The notes under the pieces are model-generated. The model was not told the DNA's origin. It searched no databases and saw only the letters and a list, made by a program, of their open reading frames with translations. Shown here piece by piece: positions 53,099 to 62,230 of a stretch of 64,000 nt of DNA. How positions within the stretch are numbered: position 1 is the stretch's first letter; each line of letters begins with the position of its first letter. The translations under genes and the position numbers were made by a program. Source of the DNA: Gluconobacter japonicus. GTDB lineage: Bacteria; Pseudomonadota; Alphaproteobacteria; Acetobacterales; Acetobacteraceae. Where the stretch lies: assembly GCF_002723975.1 (NCBI RefSeq), contig NZ_BEWO01000001.1, positions 62,001 to 126,000 of the forward strand, given 5' to 3'.

Positions 53099-55477
53099 AT
53101 GCTTTCAAAGTCCAAGCGCAACAAAGGGTTGCTCTTTCTGTTCTGTTCGCCACTGGCCGTCTGCATGGCGCTGCCGTCCGCTCATGCCGCTGATGCGGCC
53201 AAAACAGGCCGGAAGCATGCAGCATCCCATAAAGCCGCAGACGTAGCGGGCGGTTCCGAACAGCTTGTCATCACCGCCAAGCGCACCCGTTCCGAGCAAA
53301 CACTGGGACGCGTTCAGATGCAGCGCATCCTGCCAGGTATTAACCCCATCAAGGCCCTCCAGATCCTGCCAGGTGTTGTGTTCAACAACGCTGACCCATG
53401 GGGCAACAACGAGCAGAACTCTTCCCTTTACGTGCATGGTTTTGCCAAGGAACAGCTTGGTTACACGCTGGATGGTATCCCGCTCGGCGATCAGGCTTAC
53501 GGCAACTACAACGGCCTGTCTCCGCAGCGCGCCTCCATTAGCGAAAACATCGGATCGGCCTCTATCGCCACAGGTGCCGGTGGTCTTGGCACAGCCTCGA
53601 CGTCGAACCTCGGCGGCACCATGGAATTCACGACGCAGGACCCGCTTCACAAGCGCGGTGCCCAGATCGAACAGGTTTTCGGAAGCTGGTCCACATTCCG
53701 CACATTCGCGCGTCTCGATACGGGTGAGTTTGGCAACGGCAACTCAGCTTACGTTTCCTTCGCCCGTCAGGATGCCCGCGCGTGGGACTTTGCCGGTCAT
53801 CAGGGCGGCTATCAGGTCAATGCCAAGTTCGTTCACCACGGCGCGCATGATCATTTCTCCGCATTCTTCGACTGGTCCCAGAAGGTTGAGCCGAACGAAG
53901 ACAGCGTGACCCTGCCGCAGGGTTACGGCACATATGTGCGTCCGTTCACATATCCCAACTTCAATTACGCAAAATCCTATATCAACTCGGCAGCGTACAA
54001 GAATGCGGGCCTGAACTATCGTAACTACTACTCCGCTGCCCAGCGCGAGGATTTCCTCGCCTATGCCAAGTGGACGCATGATTTCAATGCCAACCTGCAC
54101 TGGGACAACTCGATTTATTATCATCATGATCTGGGCGAAGGCGTCGTCGCAGGTCCGATCACCGCAGCGGGCCTGCCGACGCTATTCGCAGCCTATTTCC
54201 CTGGTCAGGATCTCAGCTCTGTTTTCGGTGGCTCTGGCTACGCAACCCGTACAACGGAATACTGGGACAATCGTGGCGGCCTGATCTCCACGCTGCGCTA
54301 CCACCTCGGCAAGCATTCCATCGAAGTGGGCGGATGGTATGAGCGCAACAACAACACGCAGGCCCGTCGCTGGTATCCGCTGGACGCCAACAACCCAACC
54401 ACACCGTATGAACGTCAGCAGAACGCCCTGATCGACCAGTACACGAACAATTTCTATACCAATACGTTCGTGACGCATCTTCAGGACAACTGGCAGATTT
54501 CCAAGAACTTCTCGCTTGCTGCCGGCTTCAAATCCGAACTGGTCTACACAAACGGCACTCTGCCTGTTGCTGCAAAAGCCGGCTCCCTGTCTCCGTCCTA
54601 TGCCGTCACTGCTCCGGGTGGCACGATTGCAGCCGAGCGCCCGTTCCTGCCGTCCTTCGGTGCCGTCTGGAACATTACGCCGAACGAGCAGTGGTTCGCC
54701 AATATTCAGGAGAACATGCGCTCCTTCCAGGACGCAGGTTACGGCAACGCCACCCCCTGGGGTGCTACCAGCCAGGCTGCTTTCGAGGACTTCAAAAAGA
54801 ACGGCAAGCCGGAAACCTCATGGACTTACGAAACCGGTCTGCGTGAACACCGCCAGATTCATCTTGGCCCGCTAACGTCCATCGAAGGCCAGGTTTCCTA
54901 CTACCACGTTCACTTCTCGAACCGTCTGCTGGCCGTCGCCACCACCCAGACCCTGTCCTCCATCATTGGTTCCGCCACCACACTGGCAAACGTCGGCTCC
55001 GTCACGACCGATGGTATGGACTTCTCCTTCACATCCCACTTCGGCGACCATTTCTCGCTCTACAACGGCCTGTCCTACAACAAGTCCACCTATAACGACG
55101 ACTACAAGACCGGCACGACGACAATCCGCACGGCTGGCAAGAACGTGGTCGGCATGCCGGCATGGTCCGAGAAGTTCGTGTTCAGCACCAACTGGGGCAA
55201 CGCTTACGGCCAGTTCATCGGCGTCGTGACCGGCAAGCGCTACGCGACCTACACGAACGACATGTACGCTGCTCCTTTCGCGCAGTTTGACATGAACGCT
55301 GGCTACACGTTCCATGGCATTCCGCACATTGCAGCTCTGCGCGTTCAGGGTAACATCACCAACCTGACCAACACCCGCGCGTGGTCTACCATCAACGCGA
55401 CCCAGACCTCCGGTCAGTTCAGTGCCTTCCCGGTTGCCCCGCGCAGCTTCTTCCTGACTCTGAACGCCACGCTGTAA
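53099..55477 (+). CDS. TonB-dependent receptor, likely phosphate-starvation linked
   Basis: 792 residues: Sec signal (GLLFLFCSPLAVCMALPSAHA), His/Ala/Lys linker, TonB-box-like EQLVITAKR, plug with PIKALQILPGVVFNNADPWG, YVHGFAKEQLGYTLDGIPLGDQ and barrel ending in L (LTLNATL). The next gene, 10 bp downstream, is an exported glycerophosphodiester phosphodiesterase, and a Pho-box-like repeat precedes the pair. I infer uptake of a phosphorus compound such as a glycerophosphodiester; the receptor sequence alone does not show this. Outer membrane. Confidence 0.9.
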   Translation: MLSKSKRNKGLLFLFCSPLAVCMALPSAHAADAAKTGRKHAASHKAADVAGGSEQLVITAKRTRSEQTLGRVQMQRILPGINPIKALQILPGVVFNNADPWGNNEQNSSLYVHGFAKEQLGYTLDGIPLGDQAYGNYNGLSPQRASISENIGSASIATGAGGLGTASTSNLGGTMEFTTQDPLHKRGAQIEQVFGSWSTFRTFARLDTGEFGNGNSAYVSFARQDARAWDFAGHQGGYQVNAKFVHHGAHDHFSAFFDWSQKVEPNEDSVTLPQGYGTYVRPFTYPNFNYAKSYINSAAYKNAGLNYRNYYSAAQREDFLAYAKWTHDFNANLHWDNSIYYHHDLGEGVVAGPITAAGLPTLFAAYFPGQDLSSVFGGSGYATRTTEYWDNRGGLISTLRYHLGKHSIEVGGWYERNNNTQARRWYPLDANNPTTPYERQQNALIDQYTNNFYTNTFVTHLQDNWQISKNFSLAAGFKSELVYTNGTLPVAAKAGSLSPSYAVTAPGGTIAAERPFLPSFGAVWNITPNEQWFANIQENMRSFQDAGYGNATPWGATSQAAFEDFKKNGKPETSWTYETGLREHRQIHLGPLTSIEGQVSYYHVHFSNRLLAVATTQTLSSIIGSATTLANVGSVTTDGMDFSFTSHFGDHFSLYNGLSYNKSTYNDDYKTGTTTIRTAGKNVVGMPAWSEKFVFSTNWGNAYGQFIGVVTGKRYATYTNDMYAAPFAQFDMNAGYTFHGIPHIAALRVQGNITNLTNTRAWSTINATQTSGQFSAFPVAPRSFFLTLNATL

Positions 55478-55487
55478 GGACTGCTCC

Positions 55488-56600
55488 ATGCTGACGCGCC
55501 GCCGCACTCTGGGCCTGCTTTCCGCAGCTCTCCCTGCCCTTCACCTGAGCCGCTCCGCAAAGGCGGCTCCTTCCCTGGCTCCAAAGCCATTGGTGTTTGC
55601 CCATCGTGGCGCGTCCGCCCTTCGTCCTGAACACACTCTTGGTGCTTATGCCAAGGCCATGCTGGACGGCGCCGATTTCATCGAACCCGATCTGGTCATG
55701 ACTAAGGACGGCCATCTGGTCGTCCGCCATGAAAGCAACATTGCCGATACCACGGATGTGGCGGATCATCCGGAATTCGCCGACCGCAAGAAGACCGTTA
55801 CCATCGACGGCCAGAAGCAGACCGGCTGGTTCACCACGGATTTCACTCTCGCAGAACTCAAGACCCTGCGTGCCCGTGAGCGTCTGGCCACCCTGCGCGT
55901 CCATAACACCCGCTACAACGACCGCTTCGAAATCCCGACTTTTGAGGAAGTCATTGAGATTGTCGCTGCACAGGCTGCGGCTACCGGAAAGACCTTCGGT
56001 CTGATCCCGGAACTCAAGCACTCCACGCATTTCCACAGTCTGGGCCACGACCCTGAAGCGATCTTCCTGAAGACCATTGCGGCGCACGAATACACCCGTC
56101 AGGCACCGCTCGAAATTCAGTCCTTTGAGACGGCCAATCTTGCCCGCATCCGCGATCAGGCCCTCGCGATCAACCCTCAGACCCGCCTGATGCTTCTGAT
56201 GGGTGAGCGCAAACAAACTCCGCCCGATCTCGCCGCAGCAGGTAAAACAACCACTTTTGGTGATCTGATGACACCGGCTGGACTTAAAGACGTCCGCCGT
56301 TACGCAGACGTCATCGGCCCATCCAACACGGATCTGATCCCGCGCGACACCAAGGGGGCATGGCTCGAACCCAGTACGCTCGTTGATGACGCTCACCGGG
56401 CTGGACTGCTCGTTCATTCCTACACGGCCCGTCCGGAAAACTATTTTCTTCCAGCCCAGCTGCGCAGTGATGCGGGCCCGGCAGCCCGTAATCCAGCCGG
56501 TATGATTGCAGAAGTCCGCCGGTATCTGGACATGGGCATCGACGGCTTCTTCACGGACGATCCGGCACTGGGCCGCCAGGTTGTTGATATGACCTTTTAA
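55488..56600 (+). CDS. glpQ: glycerophosphodiester phosphodiesterase, exported
   Basis: Hydrolyses glycerophosphodiesters to glycerol-3-phosphate and alcohol in the periplasm. 370 residues; N terminus TRRRTLGLLSAALPALHL has a twin-arginine-like RRxL pattern and cleavage near AKA. Catalytic segments: FAHRGASALRPEHTL (His-Arg and Glu), DFIEPDLVMTKDGHLVVRHE (metal Glu/Asp, second His), LIPELKHSTHF (metal Glu) and DGFFTDDPALG. AAGGA precedes the ATG. It forms an operon with the TonB receptor upstream. Strong terminator follows. Confidence 0.93.
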   Translation: MLTRRRTLGLLSAALPALHLSRSAKAAPSLAPKPLVFAHRGASALRPEHTLGAYAKAMLDGADFIEPDLVMTKDGHLVVRHESNIADTTDVADHPEFADRKKTVTIDGQKQTGWFTTDFTLAELKTLRARERLATLRVHNTRYNDRFEIPTFEEVIEIVAAQAAATGKTFGLIPELKHSTHFHSLGHDPEAIFLKTIAAHEYTRQAPLEIQSFETANLARIRDQALAINPQTRLMLLMGERKQTPPDLAAAGKTTTFGDLMTPAGLKDVRRYADVIGPSNTDLIPRDTKGAWLEPSTLVDDAHRAGLLVHSYTARPENYFLPAQLRSDAGPAARNPAGMIAEVRRYLDMGIDGFFTDDPALGRQVVDMTF

Positions 56601-56624
56601 CCCACTCTTTTCCGCGCCCTGAAC

Positions 56625-56680
56625 AAGCGGTGTCCGATCAGCCCCTCACCAGCCGGCAGATCAGACACCGCTTTTTTTTA
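56625..56680 (+). terminator. intrinsic terminator of receptor-glpQ operon
   Basis: AAGCGGTGTC-GATC (56625-56639) pairs with GATC-GACACCGCTT (56659-56673), one mismatch, then a run of T. Confidence 0.85.
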
Positions 56681-56710
56681 TTCTGACCCAGATCCTGTCG
56701 ACAAAGACGG

Positions 56711-58192
56711 ATGACGTTTCAATTTTGTCAGTTTATGTCTTTTTGTATGAAATTATTTCATTTTAAGCCTTTGAATGGTGCAATCCTTTCCAGCCGTACA
56801 GCCATAAGGCTGCGAGGACGAGTTTCCGCAATATCGGCCTTTATCACTGCGATAATGCTTGGAATAACGCCCGCCGCCCGTGCCGCGTCTATAGATGCCT
56901 TTACAGCAGATATGGTTGAACAGGTGCCAGGTGCACCCCCGACTCTTCACGTCGAAGACAATTACGGAATTTTCGAAGCACTGGCTCACGGGGATGAAAC
57001 CCGCCTCCAGTTTATCCAGACTGAACTGGCACATCTGATCCAGAGAGAGCCAACATTCTCCCATAAGACTATGCTGGGCTTCTGCCTGAGTGCTATTGCC
57101 CGCCTGCACGGGGATTATGACACCAGCAATCTGATTCTGAAGACCATGGCCAGCAAACTGGGACCGATTGGTGACCCGGAGAAAACCGTTAATCCGCTCG
57201 ATTTCATGATTGAGCAGACTCTGAGCGGAAACCTGCTTTTGCAGGGCCACATCCGCGCATGGGCACTTTCACAGGAACAGATCGAACGTCAGTATTTCAA
57301 GCCTCTCCGTGCATATTACCATATGCCCATCCTTGAGTTCAGCAATGCACAACCCATGACACTCAGCGTCTCTGCTGAGAGCATTCCAAACCAGGTTGTA
57401 CGGTTGCCATTTCTGGATACGGTCAATTTCAATACAGCCCGTTCCAGTTTCACTCAGCAGGGTGTCAAAGCAGCGTCTACAAATGTCACCCTAGATGGAG
57501 AGACTGTTCCGGCGCTGATTGGCACCGGTACACTGACAGGTCTTCTCCCGGAAAAATTTGCTCGTGCACATAAACTACGGATCATCGGTCACTCCGATGC
57601 CATATCGGACGGGTCAAGCCCCCGATACTCCGGAAACTTCGTTGTTGTGCCTTCACTTGTCATTGGCAAAACCGTTTTCCTGAACCAGCTTTTCGCTATC
57701 TCCCAAGACAACGAAGTCGTTATTGGCCTGCAACAACTAAGCCAGCTTCGACACGTCACCATAACGCGCGACGCCATGACCTATGGCCTGCATGCGCCAT
57801 TCCAGTGCACGACCGATCTTGTGACGGCCTCCATAAGAGCAGGATATGCAAGCCAGTGGCTTCTCCCTCTTCAGCGGGGAACACGGTCTGAATGGGCCAT
57901 GGTCGATACTGGGGATAACAACGAAACGGTTCTGCATATCCGGACATCACATTTGCCCACTGACGCGTCCAATGCAGTCAGCCGTGAGTTTTACGACAGC
58001 GCTGCCGGGCGTCAGTCCAGCCAGATGGTGACAGTTCCGACAACCTTTTCGATAGGTTCTGTCTCCATTATCGATCAGGCCCGATACACTCTTGGCGCCA
58101 CAGGTAGCATTCCCCCTGCCCTCACTTACGGCCTACTCAAATACGGATCGCTTCAATTCGATTGGCCAGAACACAAGGCCTGTTTCAATTAA
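56711..58192 (+). CDS. exported protein with two retropepsin-like (clan AA) domains
   Basis: 493 residues. A signal-like stretch (about 38-58, ending AARAAS) follows a long N terminus; the real start may be later than ATG 56711. Helical residues 60-210 precede two repeats of the retropepsin pattern. Repeat 1: NVTLDGETVPALIGTG (258-273), where the catalytic Asp of D-T-G is Gly, then VIGLQQLSQLRHVTITRD. Repeat 2: SEWAMVDTG (393-401) with Asp399 intact, then SIGSVSI and YGLLKYGSLQFDW. This looks like an aspartic-protease-fold protein with one degenerate site. Substrate unknown. An STN-domain protein gene follows. Confidence 0.65.
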   Translation: MTFQFCQFMSFCMKLFHFKPLNGAILSSRTAIRLRGRVSAISAFITAIMLGITPAARAASIDAFTADMVEQVPGAPPTLHVEDNYGIFEALAHGDETRLQFIQTELAHLIQREPTFSHKTMLGFCLSAIARLHGDYDTSNLILKTMASKLGPIGDPEKTVNPLDFMIEQTLSGNLLLQGHIRAWALSQEQIERQYFKPLRAYYHMPILEFSNAQPMTLSVSAESIPNQVVRLPFLDTVNFNTARSSFTQQGVKAASTNVTLDGETVPALIGTGTLTGLLPEKFARAHKLRIIGHSDAISDGSSPRYSGNFVVVPSLVIGKTVFLNQLFAISQDNEVVIGLQQLSQLRHVTITRDAMTYGLHAPFQCTTDLVTASIRAGYASQWLLPLQRGTRSEWAMVDTGDNNETVLHIRTSHLPTDASNAVSREFYDSAAGRQSSQMVTVPTTFSIGSVSIIDQARYTLGATGSIPPALTYGLLKYGSLQFDWPEHKACFN

Positions 58193-58276
58193 AACATGTC
58201 TGGAATGATGAAAGCCGCCCATGATCGGCTTTCTTTCCGCTACTTCTCCAGAAACAGTTTCTCTGAAGGAAGCAGC

Positions 58277-58627
58277 ATGGCTTATCGAATTCTTGCTTTT
58301 TTCGTCCTGATCCTTGCCTGTCCAACCGTTGCATCCGCAGCCTGCACGAGAGATGCCCTTCCCATGTCGCTCCCCGTTCAGCGCATGGACGAGCGCCTGC
58401 AGGATCTGGCTCACAAAACGGGATGTTTTATTCAGGTAGATCTCGCCTCTCTTGAGAGACTGAAGGCGCCAGCTCTATCAGGCACCCTGACAGCCAGACA
58501 GGCGTTACGGCAGTCGCTCAAGGGAAGTCGCCTGAAGTCTCGGTTTGTGAAGGATCATTGGCAAATTACATCAACACGCAGGTTGGACGATCACACCATT
58601 CATGATTCTTTCGTCCAACCCTGGTAG
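58277..58627 (+). CDS. small exported STN-domain protein
   Basis: 116 residues. Signal peptide (RILAFFVLILACPTVASA), then a secretin/TonB short N-terminal domain: LPVQRMDERLQDLAHKTGC, LASLERLKAPALSGTLTARQALRQSLKGSRL, FVKDHWQITS. STN domains normally sit at the N terminus of signalling TonB receptors or secretins; here it stands alone. ATG 58277 has GAAGGAAG just upstream. It starts 84 bp after the retropepsin-like gene, possibly same transcript. Confidence 0.8.
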   Translation: MAYRILAFFVLILACPTVASAACTRDALPMSLPVQRMDERLQDLAHKTGCFIQVDLASLERLKAPALSGTLTARQALRQSLKGSRLKSRFVKDHWQITSTRRLDDHTIHDSFVQPW

Positions 58628-58636
58628 CTTCAGTCT

Positions 58637-59164
58637 CTAGCTGAGTTTAAAATGCTCGATGATTGCCTTGTTGAAGGCAGGGAGGTCATCCGGGCAACGG
58701 GAGAATACATAGGGTCCGTCTGTCACGACTTCCGTGTCCACCCAGTCCGCGCCAGCATTCTGAAAATCGGTTTTGATCGCCGGCCATGACGTCACGGTTC
58801 GACCGCGCAGTTCATTAACTTCAATCAGCGTCTGCGCGCCATGGCAGATCGCAGCAATCGGCTTATTGGCTTTTACGAACTCCTTCACAAACGCCACAAC
58901 ATCTTTGTTCATGCGCAGGGCATCCGGAGACGCCAGGCCGCCCGGAAGTAGAAGGGCATCGAAATCCGAAGCCCTCGCATCTGCAACGGCCAGATCTGCA
59001 TGGATTTTGTTCGACGGATAAATATCCTTATTAACGGCCTGAAATTCACCCGCTTTCAAGGAAATGACCGTGACGGTCGCACCTGCTTTTTGCAAAGCTT
59101 CCTTCGGGGATGTCAGTTCGATTTCTTCAAGGCCATCCGTGGCCAGTGCAGCAACTTTAACCAT
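58637..59164 (-). CDS. DJ-1/PfpI family protein (type 1 glutamine amidotransferase-like)
   Basis: 175 residues, subfamily of YhbO/PfpI glyoxalase- or deglycase-like stress proteins. The nucleophile elbow is AAICHGAQ with Cys107-His108; the acid Glu in DGLEEIEL and LLLPGGLASPD are typical. GGAA-type ribosome site precedes ATG. It is downstream of aldA on the same strand (57 bp), so both may handle reactive carbonyls; that link is inference. Confidence 0.92.
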   Translation of the reverse strand: MVKVAALATDGLEEIELTSPKEALQKAGATVTVISLKAGEFQAVNKDIYPSNKIHADLAVADARASDFDALLLPGGLASPDALRMNKDVVAFVKEFVKANKPIAAICHGAQTLIEVNELRGRTVTSWPAIKTDFQNAGADWVDTEVVTDGPYVFSRCPDDLPAFNKAIIEHFKLS

Positions 59165-59220
59165 GTTTCCGGTCCTTTCATGAAGAAAGGGCAGCCACTC
59201 ATAGGCTGCCCGGCTGAACC

Positions 59221-60663
59221 TCAGACGTTGAGGTAAATTGTTTTGGTCTGCACATAGGCTTCAAGACCGTGCTGTCCGTCTTCACCGCCGAGGCCGCTTT
59301 CCTTGTAGCCATGGTGGAAGCCCTGCGGCGCTTCACCGCCCGGACGGTTCACATAGACCTCACCGAACTCCAGTTCGCGGGTCATGCGCAGAATGCGGCC
59401 CAGATCTTTCGTGAAAAGATAGGCCGACAGCCCGTAACGGCAATCATTGGCCCAGGCGAGCGCCTGATCAAAATCCTTCACCTTGATGAGAGACATAACC
59501 GGGCCGAAGACCTCGTTATGAACGATGTCCATATCTTGCGAGACATTCGTCAGCAGTGTCGGTGCATAGAAATAGCCTTTGTCGTACACGCCACCCGTCA
59601 GACGCTTGCCGCCGGTTTCCAGCTTTGCACCCTGCCTGACGGCCTTTTCCACCATTTCATGAACTTTCTTCAGTTCATCTTCGCTGACCTTTGGCCCCAT
59701 ATCCGTTTCCGGATCTGTCGGTAGCCCGACCTTCAGGTCAGCGATCTTCTGACGAACCTTCTGAACAAACTCGTCATAGACCGCTTCATGAATGTAAGTC
59801 CGCTCATTGCAGGTGCAGACCTGCCCCGTGTTCATGAAACGGGACTGCACGGCGGCCTCGGCCGCTTTTTCCAGATCAGCATCTTCCATGACGAGGAAAG
59901 GGGCCTTACCGCCCAGTTCCAGTCGGACTTCCTTCAGCGTCTCCGCCGCCGCTGCCATGATCTTCTTACCCGCAGGCGTAGAACCCGTCATGGTAATGAG
60001 CTTGACGTCCGGATGTGCCACTAGTGGAACACCAACTTCCGGCCCGTCGCCCGTGACAATATTCACCACGCCCTTGGGAATTTTCGCTTCCTCAACCAGC
60101 TTCGCCAGATGAAGTGATGCGAGAGGTGTCAACTCGTGGGGCTTCACGACGATCGTGTTGCCAGCGGCGATGGCAGGACCAATCTTGCGCGCACAAAGCG
60201 CCAGCGGGAAATTCCATGCCGTGATGGCACCAATGACGCCCAAGGGAACACGGTCAATCAGGATCTTCTCATCCGGCGTGCTGCCGGGAATGATTTCGCC
60301 CTGAAGCCGCAACGTATTTTCGGCGGCAAACCTTAAAAGCCCGATCGCAAAATCAACCTCAACACGAGCCTCCTTGAGCGGCTTGCCCATTTCAGATGTG
60401 ATGATTTCAGCCAGCTTCTCTTTGTCCCGTTTCACGAGATCCTTAAGAGCGTGCACGTAGTCCGCACGTTCAGTCGCTGTCTTGCGGCTCCAAGCAGGAA
60501 ATGCAGCCTTGGCAGCAGCAACCGCCCTGTCGAGATCTGCTTCTCCACCCCGGGCAGCCTGCCCTACCGTTTCTTTGGTTGCAGGGTTCTCGACGGAAAT
60601 CCATTCACCGGTTTCCGGAGCGACCCATTCATTATTGATAAAAAGATCATATTTCGGTGCCAT
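59221..60663 (-). CDS. aldA: NAD-dependent aldehyde dehydrogenase, AldA (lactaldehyde/glycolaldehyde) type
   Basis: 480 residues. TAWNFPLALCARKIGPAIAAGNTIVVKPHELTP, FTGS-equivalent TMTGSTPAGK, catalytic Glu249 in RLELGGKAP and nucleophile Cys283 in TGQVCTCNERTYI. The CTCNER context matches E. coli AldA, which oxidises lactaldehyde and glycolaldehyde. Cytosolic; no signal peptide. In acetic acid bacteria such soluble dehydrogenases act beside the membrane-bound ones. A LysR-type regulator gene lies just upstream on the same strand. Confidence 0.92.
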   Translation of the reverse strand: MAPKYDLFINNEWVAPETGEWISVENPATKETVGQAARGGEADLDRAVAAAKAAFPAWSRKTATERADYVHALKDLVKRDKEKLAEIITSEMGKPLKEARVEVDFAIGLLRFAAENTLRLQGEIIPGSTPDEKILIDRVPLGVIGAITAWNFPLALCARKIGPAIAAGNTIVVKPHELTPLASLHLAKLVEEAKIPKGVVNIVTGDGPEVGVPLVAHPDVKLITMTGSTPAGKKIMAAAAETLKEVRLELGGKAPFLVMEDADLEKAAEAAVQSRFMNTGQVCTCNERTYIHEAVYDEFVQKVRQKIADLKVGLPTDPETDMGPKVSEDELKKVHEMVEKAVRQGAKLETGGKRLTGGVYDKGYFYAPTLLTNVSQDMDIVHNEVFGPVMSLIKVKDFDQALAWANDCRYGLSAYLFTKDLGRILRMTRELEFGEVYVNRPGGEAPQGFHHGYKESGLGGEDGQHGLEAYVQTKTIYLNV

Positions 60664-60774
60664 TGACTGCTCCTGTATTCAGGGCGACGCGTCTTGCGCT
60701 GTATTGTGTCAGACGCATGAGACCGCCACCGGTTCAGTCCATGACCGAAGACTGACAAAGAGCATTGGTTATTA

Positions 60775-60807
60775 AAAGTGATGATAAATCAGCTTATCAT
60801 TCACTTT
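60775..60807. repeat. long inverted repeat between lysR-type gene and aldA
   Basis: AAAGTGATGATAA (60775-60787) faces TTATCAT-CACTTT (60794-60807) with a single extra T. The spacer is six bases. It could be a terminator of the regulator gene or an operator for aldA. Confidence 0.5.
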
Positions 60808-60816
60808 ATGTAAGCA

Positions 60817-61674
60817 TCATATCAAAGCTTGCAGACTATTCACAAACATCTGACCAAGCGGTCCCAGACCAGGCTCGCGCCAGACGGCATAAATATCGCT
60901 GCCTTGCAGATCCTCTGGATACAGCACGTTGACTTGCTCACACCGCTTTGCCTGCAACGTTGAAAGGACACTTTGAGGAATGCAGGAAATCCCCAATCCA
61001 GCTTCCACGCAGGCCAGAATGACATCATAGGATTCAATGGTGTGAATAAGCCCTCCACCAACGCCCCCCTGCTCCAGCCAGGCCTCGAAATACCGCCGGT
61101 ACAGACAGTCCGTGTTGAACAGGAAAACCGCCTGACCAGAGCGTAAAATGTCCTGATTTTTTGGCAAAACAATTGCCAGACGCTCGCAAAAAGCAAAAGC
61201 ACTGCTCATCATCGGATGTTCGATCGGCCCGTCTGTCAAAGCCAGATCGATTTCCCCATCCATCAGCATCCGCTCAAGCGTATCTGTTGGACGGATCAGC
61301 ATCCTGATTTCTACACCCGGCGCTGACGCCAGAAACCTAGGAACGCGGTCCGGCAGATAGGTCTTCAGCGCCACATCCAGTGCCCCGACTGTCAAAACAC
61401 CCTTGGGCGATCCCTCGGAAAACAGGTCCGTCAAGCCTCGGGCCTGATCCACGACCGCCTTCGCCCGCTGATGAAACAATCGCCCTTCCGGCGTCAGAAA
61501 CAATCGGTTCTTTTCGCGGGTAAACAGGTCCTGCCCCAGCAGTTGCTCCAGTTCCCTCAGGCGCGCTGTTACGTTGGACGCCACACAGTTCAGCATGCGT
61601 GAGGCTGCCACCACTGTCCCCGTTTCAACGACCGCACAGAACATTTCAAGCTGGGCAAGACGCAACGGATTCAT
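60817..61674 (-). CDS. LysR-type transcriptional regulator
   Basis: 285 residues from ATG 61674. The N-terminal winged helix LRLAQLEMFCAVVETGTVVAASRMLNCVASNVTARLRELEQLLGQDLFTR is classical, followed by the effector-binding domain (GVLTVGALDVALKTYLPDRVPRFLASAPGVEIRML). It lies upstream of aldA on the same strand and is likely to control it or itself. Effector unknown. An earlier ATG (61725) abuts its GGAG and is less likely. Confidence 0.93.
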   Translation of the reverse strand: MNPLRLAQLEMFCAVVETGTVVAASRMLNCVASNVTARLRELEQLLGQDLFTREKNRLFLTPEGRLFHQRAKAVVDQARGLTDLFSEGSPKGVLTVGALDVALKTYLPDRVPRFLASAPGVEIRMLIRPTDTLERMLMDGEIDLALTDGPIEHPMMSSAFAFCERLAIVLPKNQDILRSGQAVFLFNTDCLYRRYFEAWLEQGGVGGGLIHTIESYDVILACVEAGLGISCIPQSVLSTLQAKRCEQVNVLYPEDLQGSDIYAVWREPGLGPLGQMFVNSLQALI

Positions 61675-61750
61675 GGGCGGATTTTTCCTCAGCGACGGAC
61701 TCTTATCCCCAGATTCATGGAACATCTCCGGGGACGTCCCTGTGGATCAT

Positions 61751-62230
61751 TTATGAGGAACTGGGGATCACTTTAGAAAGGGCAGCTTTCCTGCGGAGTC
61801 GCACGATGAGCGTATCGAGAGCGGAAAGAAACCGGCTTCGATCCGCTTTCCCGAAAGAGGGATTGTAGGTGTTCACGGTGCCGGTTTCGCGCAGATCATG
61901 CATCAGATCCCGCATAGCCGAGACCATTCCAACCGAGCGTTCATCAATCTCTTCGCCATTCGGTCGAAGAACTGCCGCGCTCTTATCCAGACACCGGACG
62001 GCAAGCGGCACGTCATTGGTCACGACGATATCGAACGCCATCGCCTGTTCCGCAATCCAGTCATCCGCAACGTCGGGACCTTCCGGCACCACAACGCGCT
62101 CGATCAGAGGCGACTGGGGAATATTGATCCAGCGATTGGCAACAACAAGCGTCTGGAGGCCATAACGGCCTGCCACACGGTAGATTTCATCTTTTACAGG
62201 GCAAGCATCCGCATCAACCAACAGCCGCAT
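61751..62230 (-). CDS. YaiI/YqxD family protein (DUF188)
   Basis: 159 residues. Family opening LLVDADACPVKDEIYRVAGRYG and DDWIAEQAMAFDIVVTNDVPLA (NYN/PIN-like fold with conserved Asp) are diagnostic. Start ATG 62230 lies within the end of the gluconokinase gene (17 bp overlap). Conserved but without a known activity. It is the last gene of the pgl-rpiA-gntK run. Confidence 0.92.
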   Translation of the reverse strand: MRLLVDADACPVKDEIYRVAGRYGLQTLVVANRWINIPQSPLIERVVVPEGPDVADDWIAEQAMAFDIVVTNDVPLAVRCLDKSAAVLRPNGEEIDERSVGMVSAMRDLMHDLRETGTVNTYNPSFGKADRSRFLSALDTLIVRLRRKAALSKVIPSSS

